DNA of 49,131 nt from Streptomyces sp. CT34 (GTDB lineage: Bacteria; Actinomycetota; Actinomycetes; Streptomycetales; Streptomycetaceae). The stretch lies in the NCBI RefSeq assembly GCF_000805335.1, contig NZ_KN708638.1, positions 7,249,271 to 7,298,401 on the forward strand. Direction: 5' to 3'. Shown here piece by piece: positions 27,393 through 34,874 of this stretch. The notes under the pieces were generated by a model, which was not told the origin of the DNA, searched no databases, and was given only the letters and a program-made list of their open reading frames with translations. The position numbers and the translations under genes were made by a program. The stretch's first letter is position 1. Each line of letters opens with the position of its first letter.

Positions 27393-28919
27393 GTGATGGC
27401 GCATCCTGCGGACGGCCCCCACCGGGCGGGGCGGCGGCGCTGGTACGAGGAGGTCACCCCGCGCCGGTGGAAGGCGATGTTCGCCGCCTGGATCGGCTAT
27501 CTCCTGGACGGTTTCGACTTCGTCCTGATCACGCTGGTGCTGACCGAGATCGCCGGTGAGTTCCACCTGGACACCGCGACCGCCGCGTCGCTCGTCTCCG
27601 GCGCGTTCGTCACCCGCTGGCTGGGCGGTGCGGTCCTGGGCGCGCTGGGCGACCGCCACGGCCGCAGGTCCGCCATGGTCGCCGGCATCCTGCTGTACTC
27701 GCTGGGCACCTTCGCCTGCGGATTCGCCTGGAACTACACCAGCCTGTTCGCCGCCCGGCTGGTGATCGGGCTGGGCATGGCGGGGGAATACAGCGCGAGC
27801 GCGACATACGTGCTGGAGACCTGGCCGGTCCGGCTGCGCAACCGGGCCTCGGGATTCCTGATCTCCGGATACGCGGGCGGAACGGTCCTCGCGGCCGGGC
27901 TCTACGGCTGGGTGGTTCCCGCCTGGGGCTGGCGCCCGCTGTTCTGGATCGGGGTCCTGCCCGTCCTGGTCGCCGTCTGGGTGCGCAGATCGCTGCCGGA
28001 AGCCGGCGACTGGCAGGCGGAGATCGGCGGTGCGCCGGCCGGCGGACAGGAGCGGCATCCGGAACGCCCGAATCCGTTCCGCCCGTTGTTCACCGGACGC
28101 GTCCGCCGCTGGGCCAACTCGGTACTGGCGGTGGCCGCGTGCGCCGCGCTCTTCTGCGTCTTCACGCCCGCCGGCGCCGGGCATGCGCGCTGGCCGGCCA
28201 CCGCCGCGGCACTGTGCCTGCTCGCCTTCGCCGGGCAGCTCGGCGGGCGCCGGGGAGCGCTGCTGTACGTGTCCCTGACGGCCACGGTCTTCTGCGCGTT
28301 CCTCTACAGCTGGCCCCTCCAGGCGCTGCTGCCCACGTACCTGAAGACCGAACTGGGCTACGCGCCGGGGCAGGTGGCCGACGTGATGTTCTACGCGGGC
28401 TTCGGCACGATGGCCGGCTGCTGGCTGGCGGGATTCACCGGCGATCTGCTCGGCACCCGGCGGGCGTACGCGTACACCCTGCTGGCCTCGCTGGCGCTGG
28501 TCTTCCCGGTGTTCGCGGTCCGCGGGAACCTCGTGGGGCTCGGGGTCCTGCTCTTCGGGCTGCTCGCGCTCAGCCAGGGCATCTCCGGCATCCTGCCGAA
28601 GTACATCGCGGGCCACTTCCCGACCGTGACCCGCGCCGCGTCACTGGGGTTCGTCTACAACACGGGCGCGCTGGGCGGTGCGGTGGCGCCGGTGCTCGGG
28701 GCGCGGCTGGCCGAGGGCATGCCGCTGGGGCGGGCCCTGGCGGTGCTCACCTTCGGGCTGACGCTGGTGGTCGTCGTCCTCGTGGGCGGCGATGTCCCGC
28801 GGAGGCTGGGGCGGCTGGTGGACCGTCAGCCGGCCGGTGACCATCTGGCGCCCGAGCCGGGGGACCGGAGCGCGGGAGCGGGTGCCGGTCAGGGGGAGGC
28901 GCCGGCCGACGCGGTATGA
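27393..28919 (+). CDS. nanT: NanT-type MFS transporter (sialate:H+ symporter family)
   Basis: 508 residues with strong similarity to enteric NanT throughout: GYLLDGFDFVLITLVLTEI, RLVIGLGMAGEYSASATYV, FLYSWPLQALLPTYLKTEL and TYN/VYNTGALGGAVAPVLGA-type segments. NanT has two extra central helices, which fit the length here. It would import N-acetylneuraminate or another carboxylated sugar. GGAGGAGGG (27375-27383) is nine bases from the GTG at 27393, and the adjacent ATG (27396) is the alternative. No sialic-acid catabolic genes are seen in the window. The last 40 residues are a Gly/Asp/Ala-rich tail. Confidence 0.85.
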   Translation: MMAHPADGPHRAGRRRWYEEVTPRRWKAMFAAWIGYLLDGFDFVLITLVLTEIAGEFHLDTATAASLVSGAFVTRWLGGAVLGALGDRHGRRSAMVAGILLYSLGTFACGFAWNYTSLFAARLVIGLGMAGEYSASATYVLETWPVRLRNRASGFLISGYAGGTVLAAGLYGWVVPAWGWRPLFWIGVLPVLVAVWVRRSLPEAGDWQAEIGGAPAGGQERHPERPNPFRPLFTGRVRRWANSVLAVAACAALFCVFTPAGAGHARWPATAAALCLLAFAGQLGGRRGALLYVSLTATVFCAFLYSWPLQALLPTYLKTELGYAPGQVADVMFYAGFGTMAGCWLAGFTGDLLGTRRAYAYTLLASLALVFPVFAVRGNLVGLGVLLFGLLALSQGISGILPKYIAGHFPTVTRAASLGFVYNTGALGGAVAPVLGARLAEGMPLGRALAVLTFGLTLVVVVLVGGDVPRRLGRLVDRQPAGDHLAPEPGDRSAGAGAGQGEAPADAV

Positions 28920-28964
28920 GCGGGACCGGACGGGTGCCCGCGTCCCATGAGGAGCGGCCCCTCG

Positions 28965-29699
28965 TCATTCGGTGCTGTCGTCCTGCCGCCCCAGCGCCAC
29001 CCCGCGCACGCCCTCCAGCTCGGTCAGCGCCTCGACCAGGGGGTGCGCGGAGCCGTTCCCCTCCAGGCGGAGCAGCACCTCGGCCGGGACCCAGGCGTCG
29101 CCCGTGCCGTTCTCCACCTGGACGTCGGTGACCCGGAAACCGCTGCCGGTGCACAGCTCCAACATCCGCCCCAGCAGTCCGTTCTGCGACCGGTAGGACA
29201 GGCGCAGCTCGACCCGGTCGAAGGACTGCCCCGACCCGATCCGCTCCGAGACCTTCGAGAAGCCGCGGACGATGAGGAAGTGCACCGCCGTCGCGCCGAA
29301 GGCCAGCAGCGGCAGCCCGCCGCCGCACGCCATGCCGATGGCGCAGGTCAGCCAGATGGTCGCGGCGGTCGTCAGCCCGCGGACCGCGTCCTTCCTGACG
29401 AAGATCAGTCCGCCGCCGATGAAGCCGATGCCGGAGACGACCTGCGCGGCGACGCGGGACGGGTCGAGGGCGACGCCGTCCATGCCCAGTACCGATCCGA
29501 AGCCGTGGATCGACACCTCCATGAACAGCGCGCTGCCCACGCCGACGAGGGTGTGGGTGCGCAGCCCGGCACTCTTCTGCCGGGCTTCGCGCTCCAGCCC
29601 GATCAGCGAGGACAGCAGCAGGGCTATCGCGAGCTCGGCGAACTGCCGCAGCCCCTGGCCGTCGTGGACGTCGAACAGTGTGCTGGCGAGGTGTGACAT
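28965..29699 (-). CDS. MgtC/SapB-family membrane protein
   Basis: 244 residues. The N-terminal membrane domain (about 15-150) has the MgtC signatures LLSSLIGLEREARQKSAGLRTHTLVGVGSALFM and SGIGFIGGGLIFVRKDAVRGLTTAATIWL. The soluble C-terminal ACT-like domain (about 160-244) is typical of the longer MgtC class. Relatives modulate F-type ATPase or support survival at low magnesium. The ATG has GGAGGG about 11 bases upstream. The magnesium-riboswitch (M-box) hallmark was not seen upstream. The intergenic region carries a damage-type promoter facing the other way. Confidence 0.92.
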   Translation of the reverse strand: MSHLASTLFDVHDGQGLRQFAELAIALLLSSLIGLEREARQKSAGLRTHTLVGVGSALFMEVSIHGFGSVLGMDGVALDPSRVAAQVVSGIGFIGGGLIFVRKDAVRGLTTAATIWLTCAIGMACGGGLPLLAFGATAVHFLIVRGFSKVSERIGSGQSFDRVELRLSYRSQNGLLGRMLELCTGSGFRVTDVQVENGTGDAWVPAEVLLRLEGNGSAHPLVEALTELEGVRGVALGRQDDSTE

Positions 29700-29740
29700 G
29701 ACGGCATTGTCCCTCCGCCGGCCCGGCGCTCCGCGGGCCG

Positions 29741-29763
29741 TTGTCAGTGGTCGCGGTTAGCGT
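29741..29763 (+). promoter_or_regulatory. PafBC-dependent (RecA-NDp type) DNA-damage promoter
   Basis: TTGTCAGTG (29741-29749), eight bases, then TAGCGT (29758-29763) is an exact match to the actinobacterial RecA-NDp pattern TTGTCRGTG-N8-TAnnnT, which is activated by PafBC after DNA damage. It points rightward, away from mgtC, into the short frame at 29772. About 20 bases upstream (CCCGGCGCTCCG) also match the second copy at 41579-41590. Confidence 0.75.
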
Positions 29764-29771
29764 GGAATGCG

Positions 29772-29936
29772 ATGGGTGGCGCGGGCGTACGCGCGGCCCG
29801 CCGGGAGGCACCGCGGCCGGTGCCGGACGGGGGAGCGGACGTGGAGGCAGGCATGGCGCAGGCGGCGGGACCGGCGGCGGAGCACCGCCGCTGCATAGCT
29901 CCGGGGAAGATCGTCGCCGAGTGCGGCGGGGGATAG
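29772..29936 (+). CDS. Possible 54-residue protein behind a DNA-damage promoter
   Basis: An ATG nine bases after the -10 TAGCGT opens a 54-residue frame of Gly/Ala/Arg/Pro-rich protein ending IVAECGGG. About five sixths of its third codon positions are G or C. It could be translated leaderlessly. An internal ATG at 29853 has GTGGAGG five bases upstream and would give 27 residues with two cysteines (RRCIAPGK, AECGGG). A strong hairpin follows 25 bases after the stop. No homologue is recognised. An overlapping 43-residue Arg-rich frame from 29767 is the alternative. The transcript may equally be non-coding. Confidence 0.35.
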   Translation: MGGAGVRAARREAPRPVPDGGADVEAGMAQAAGPAAEHRRCIAPGKIVAECGGG

Positions 29937-29960
29937 CGACGCGGCGGAGGCAGGCGCGCG

Positions 29961-30007
29961 AAGGCCCGCGACGGCGATGGCAGTTGAGCATCGTCGGCGC
30001 GGGCCTT
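29961..30007 (+). terminator. Hairpin closing the damage-promoter transcript
   Basis: The arms 29961-29979 and 29989-30007 pair at 17 of 19 positions around a nine-base loop. The outer ten pairs (AAGGCCCGCG/CGCGGGCCTT) are perfect and are followed by TCC. It would end a transcript of about 240 bases that begins at the promoter at 29741. Confidence 0.65.
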
Positions 30008-30048
30008 TCCGGTGGTGGCCACTTGGCTCGGGGGGCTTGTGGAAAGTG

Positions 30049-30091
30049 GAACACGTTCTTAACATCACGAGTGTTACATCAGAAGTGTCAC
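30049..30091. promoter_or_regulatory. Repeats upstream of the acyl-CoA racemase gene
   Basis: GAAC-AC-GTTC (30049-30058) is an inverted repeat. AGTGTTAC (30070-30077) and AGTGTCAC (30084-30091) are near-identical direct repeats 14 bases apart. The stretch is AT-rich against its surroundings and lies just before the first gene of the acyl-CoA block, so it may hold that operon's promoter and operator. Confidence 0.35.
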
Positions 30092-30113
30092 AGTGCGGAA
30101 GGCATGGGGCGCG

Positions 30114-31280
30114 ATGACGCAGTCAGGGAACGGCCCGCTGAGCGGGGTGCGGGTGGTGGAGCTCGCCGGCATCGGCCCCGGCCCCTTCGCGGCCATGCTG
30201 CTGGCCGACCTGGGCGCCGATGTCGTCCGGGTCGACCGGCCCGGAGGCGCCGGGCTGCGCATCGATCCGGTCCACGACATCACCAACCGCAACAAACGCT
30301 CGGTGCTGGTGGATCTGAAGCAGCCCGCCGGGGTGGCGCAGCTGCTCGACCTGGCCGAGCGGGCCGACGTCCTGGTGGAGGGCTACCGCCCCGGTGTGGC
30401 CGAGCGGCTCGGCGTCGGGCCTGCGGAGTGCCTGGCGCGCAACCCCCGGCTGGTCTACGGCCGGATGACCGGCTGGGGACAGGAGGGCCCGCTGTCCGGC
30501 ACCGCGGGACACGACATCGGCTATATCGCGATCACCGGTGCCCTCGGCATGATCGGCCCGGCCGACGGCCCGCCCGCCGTCCCCGCCAACCTCGTCGGTG
30601 ACTACGCAGGGGGCTCGCTCTACCTGGTCATCGGCGTCCTCGCGGCCCTCCAGCACGCCCGCGCCGAGGGCGGGACGGGCCAGGTCGTCGACGCCGCCAT
30701 CGTCGACGGCACGGCGCACCTGACGGCGATGATCCACGGCATGCTGGCGGCCGGCGGCTGGCAGGACCGGCGCGGCGCCAACCTGCTCGACGGTGGAACG
30801 CCGTTCTACGGCACCTACGCGACCGCGGACGGCGGCTATATGGCCGTCGGCGCGCTGGAGCAGCGCTTCTACGCCGAATTCATCCGCCGGCTCGGCATCG
30901 AGGACGAGGTCCCCGCCCGCGACGACCTCGCGGCCTGGGGCGAGTTGCGGACTGCCATCGCCGACCGGTTCCGGACCCGTACGCGGGAGGAGTGGACCGC
31001 GGTCTTCCAGGAGTCCGACGCCTGCGTGGCGCCCGTGCTGTCGCTGCGCGAGGCCCCCGGGCACCCGCACCTCGCCGCCCGCGGCACCTTCGTCGACCAC
31101 GCCGGCATCACCCAGCCCGCCCCCGCGCCCCGCTTCTCGGACACCCCCGGAACGCTGCGCAGACCCCCCGCCCAGCCGGGCGCGGACACCGACGAGGTCG
31201 CCCGCGACTGGCGGGTCCCCAGCCTCGCGGTCCCGCCCGAAGACCCGCGGCGCACCGAGCGGAAGGACCCGGTCAGCTGA
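30114..31280 (+). CDS. Alpha-methylacyl-CoA racemase (CaiB/BaiF family)
   Basis: 388 residues. It has the AMACR N-terminus (GVRVVELAGIGPGPFAAMLL, DLGADVVRVDRP). The catalytic pair matches mycobacterial MCR: His133 in GHDIGY and Asp163 in GDYAGG have the same 30-residue spacing as His126/Asp156. It interconverts 2R- and 2S-methylacyl-CoA so that branched or steroid side chains can enter beta-oxidation. The ATG at 30114 starts at the family N-terminus. A GTG at 30093 is in frame but less likely. It opens the block and overlaps the next gene as TGATG. Confidence 0.9.
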   Translation: MTQSGNGPLSGVRVVELAGIGPGPFAAMLLADLGADVVRVDRPGGAGLRIDPVHDITNRNKRSVLVDLKQPAGVAQLLDLAERADVLVEGYRPGVAERLGVGPAECLARNPRLVYGRMTGWGQEGPLSGTAGHDIGYIAITGALGMIGPADGPPAVPANLVGDYAGGSLYLVIGVLAALQHARAEGGTGQVVDAAIVDGTAHLTAMIHGMLAAGGWQDRRGANLLDGGTPFYGTYATADGGYMAVGALEQRFYAEFIRRLGIEDEVPARDDLAAWGELRTAIADRFRTRTREEWTAVFQESDACVAPVLSLREAPGHPHLAARGTFVDHAGITQPAPAPRFSDTPGTLRRPPAQPGADTDEVARDWRVPSLAVPPEDPRRTERKDPVS

Positions 31281-32359
31281 TGGAACTCGCCACCACGCTT
31301 CGGTACGCCGCCGATCCGCGCCGGGCCGCCGAAGAGGTCGCCGCCCTCGAACGGGCCGGACCGGACGCCGTCCGGGTCGCCGAGGCGTACGGCTTCGACC
31401 CGCCGACCGTCATGGGCTTCCCCGCGGCCCGCACGGAGCACGCCTGGATCGGCTCGGCGATCCTCGACGTCCACTCCCGCACGCCCGCCCTGATCGCCCG
31501 GACCGCCGCCGGCCTGGACACCCTCTCCGGCGGGCGGGCGCTGCCGGGCGTGGGCGCCTCCGGGCCGCAGGCCATCGAGAGCCGGCACGGCAAGCCCTAC
31601 GACCGACCGCCGGGCCGCACCCGCGAGACCATCGAGCTGTGCCGCCGCATCTGGCGGCGCGAGGTCATCGACCACCACGGCATCACCGACATGCCGCTGC
31701 CCGCCGCGAAGGGCGGCCGGCTCGGCAAGCCGCTGAAGATCCTCACCCACCCCGTGCGTCCCGAGATCCCGGTGTACGTCGCGGCGCTCCGGCCGGCCGA
31801 CGTCCGGCCGACCGCCGAGAGCGCCGACGGCTGGCTGCCCACCCTCTTCATCCCGGAGAAGCCCGGCGCCGTCCGGGGCACCCCGCTCGCCGAGGGCACC
31901 GCCCGGCGCGATCCGTCGCGCGGACCGTCGCATACCGTCGCCGGCGGACTGCTCGCCATCGGGGAGGAGGGGAGGACGCCGCCGCGCGGGACCTGGCCCG
32001 CCCGACCATCGCGCCGCATGTCGGCGGCATGGGTGCCAAGGGAAACAAGGGCAAGAACTTCTACCACGATCTCGCCGTCGCCTACGGCTGCGAAGACGCC
32101 GCGCGCACCATTCAGGAGTCCTGTCTTGCGGGCCGGAAAGAGGAGGCCGAGGCGGCGGTGCCGGACGAGTTCTGCGAGCTGGTGTCGCTGTGCGGGCCCG
32201 AGGGGGACGTCCGCGAGCGCAGCGAGACGGAGGTACCCCCGGCCGAAGGCTGGGGGAGGAGTGCCGCGGTTCCGGGAGGCCGGCGTGACGATGCTCGACG
32301 CCCACCCCATAGGCCTCGGCCCCGCGAAGCCGATCGAAACCGTCAGGAACCGGTTCTGA
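31280..32359 (+). pseudogene. F420-dependent LLM-class oxidoreductase, frameshifted and carrying a repeat insertion
   Basis: The N-terminal two thirds follow the Rv3520c-like F420 oxidoreductase family (MELATTLRYA.., PVRPEIPVYVAAL, GTARRDPSRGP). At about 31965-31985 the family sequence jumps to another frame (DAAARDLARPTIAPHVGGMG.., KNFYHDLAVAYG.., EFCELVSLCGPEG). It returns to the first frame at about 32270 (FREAGVTMLDAHPIG). The second switch is a stretch about 40 bases longer than expected that contains a palindromic repeat. Normally constant residues are also changed (for example GVGASGPQAIESRHG). The frame has no stop, but the middle would be mistranslated, so it is probably a decaying gene. 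Confidence 0.8.
32236..32256. repeat. Short palindromic element inserted in the oxidoreductase gene
   Basis: CCCCCGGCC-GAA-GGCTGGGGG forms a nine-pair hairpin with one G-T pair. The surrounding insert runs from about 32221 to 32268, beginning AGCGAGACGGAGG. Short dispersed palindromes of this look are, to my knowledge, common in Streptomyces genomes. The insertion length (about 40 bases more than expected) accounts for the second frame switch. Confidence 0.6.
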
Positions 32360-32461
32360 TAGGGACCGCACCGATGCCGCGTCCGCCCGGCCGCCGGCCC
32401 CCGGCCCCCTGCCGAGCCGCCCCGCCGCCCGCCCCGCACCACGCCCCGAAGGGACAACAGT

Positions 32462-33604
32462 GTGAAGCGCCAGATCTTCACCGAGGACCACGAAGCCTTC
32501 CGCGAGACCGTACGCACCTTCCTCGCCAAGGAGGTGACGCCGTATTACGAGCAGTGGGAGAAGGACGGCATCGTCAGCCGGGACGCCTGGCGGGCCGCCG
32601 GCAGACAGGGGCTCCTCGGCCTGGCCGTGCCCGCGGAGTACGGCGGTGGCGGGGAGAGCGACTTCCGCTTCAGCGCGGTGCTGGCCGAGGAGTTCACCCG
32701 GGCCGGGGCCGCCGGGCTCGCCATCGGACTGCACAACGACATCATCGGCCCCTACCTGACCTCCCTCGCCACCGACGAGCAGAAGCGCCGCTGGTTGCCC
32801 GGCTTCTGCAGCGGCGAGACGATCACCGCCATCGCGATGACCGAGCCCGGCGCCGGCTCCGACCTCCAGGGCATCCGCACCGCCGCCGAGGACCGCGGCG
32901 ACCACTGGATCCTCAACGGCTCCAAGACCTTCATCTCCAACGGCATCCTCGCCGACCTCGTCATCGTCGTCGCCAAGACCACCCCCGAGGGCGGCGCGCA
33001 CGGCCTGAGCCTGCTGGTCGTCGAGCGCGGCATGGAGGGGTTCGAGCGCGGTCGCAACCTCGACAAGATCGGCCAGAAGTCCCAGGACACCGCCGAGCTG
33101 TTCTTCCACGACGTGCGGGTGCCCAAGGAGAACCTGCTGGGCGAGCTCAACGGCGCGTTCGTCCACCTGATGACCAACCTCGCGCAGGAGCGCATGGGCA
33201 TAGCGATCGCCGGGATCGCCGCCGCCGAGCATCTGCTGGAGATCACGACCCAATACGTCAAGGAACGCGAGGCGTTCGGACGGCCGCTGGCCAAGCTCCA
33301 GCACATCCGCTTCGAGATCGCCGAGATGGCCACCGAGTGCGCCGTCACCCGCACCTTCCTCGACCGCTGCATCGCCGACCACTCGGACGGCACGCTCGAC
33401 GCGGTGCACGCCTCCATGGCCAAGTGGTGGGCCACCGAACTCCAGAAGCGGGTCGCCGACCGCTGCCTCCAACTCCACGGCGGCTACGGCTATATGACCG
33501 AGTACCGCGTGGCCAAGGCGTTCACCGACGGCCGCATCCAGACCATCTACGGCGGGACGACCGAGATCATGAAGGAGATCATCGGCCGCTCCCTGCTCGG
33601 CTAA
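32462..33604 (+). CDS. Acyl-CoA dehydrogenase
   Basis: 380 residues with complete architecture: an N-terminal helical domain, a central beta domain with the FAD signature AIAMTEPGAGSDLQGI and a C-terminal domain with QHIRFEIAEMATE. The catalytic base is Glu368 in YGGTTEIMKEI. It introduces the 2,3 double bond into an acyl-CoA and passes electrons to ETF. The GTG start has AAGGGA about eight bases upstream. It is 22 bases from the thiolase gene and co-directional with the whole block. Confidence 0.94.
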   Translation: MKRQIFTEDHEAFRETVRTFLAKEVTPYYEQWEKDGIVSRDAWRAAGRQGLLGLAVPAEYGGGGESDFRFSAVLAEEFTRAGAAGLAIGLHNDIIGPYLTSLATDEQKRRWLPGFCSGETITAIAMTEPGAGSDLQGIRTAAEDRGDHWILNGSKTFISNGILADLVIVVAKTTPEGGAHGLSLLVVERGMEGFERGRNLDKIGQKSQDTAELFFHDVRVPKENLLGELNGAFVHLMTNLAQERMGIAIAGIAAAEHLLEITTQYVKEREAFGRPLAKLQHIRFEIAEMATECAVTRTFLDRCIADHSDGTLDAVHASMAKWWATELQKRVADRCLQLHGGYGYMTEYRVAKAFTDGRIQTIYGGTTEIMKEIIGRSLLG

Positions 33605-33626
33605 CCCTTCCCCGAAAGGCTTTCCT

Positions 33627-34841
<1,215 letters not shown>

Positions 34842-34874
34842 CCCCTCGTCCCACCCACTACGGAGTACGTACCC

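Noticed and set aside
29700..29760. Magnesium (M-box) riboswitch ahead of the MgtC-family gene
   Set aside because: No M-box conserved core was seen, and the region is too short between the start codon and the opposing promoter.
30049..30058. GAACACGTTC considered as a LexA box
   Set aside because: The actinobacterial LexA box is CGAAC-N4-GTTCG. Here the arms are separated by only two bases and the flanks do not fit.
29741..30601. A 286-residue plus-strand frame beginning in the damage promoter and running into the racemase gene
   Set aside because: It overlaps a promoter, a strong hairpin and an out-of-frame racemase. Its sequence is Gly/Arg-rich without motifs.
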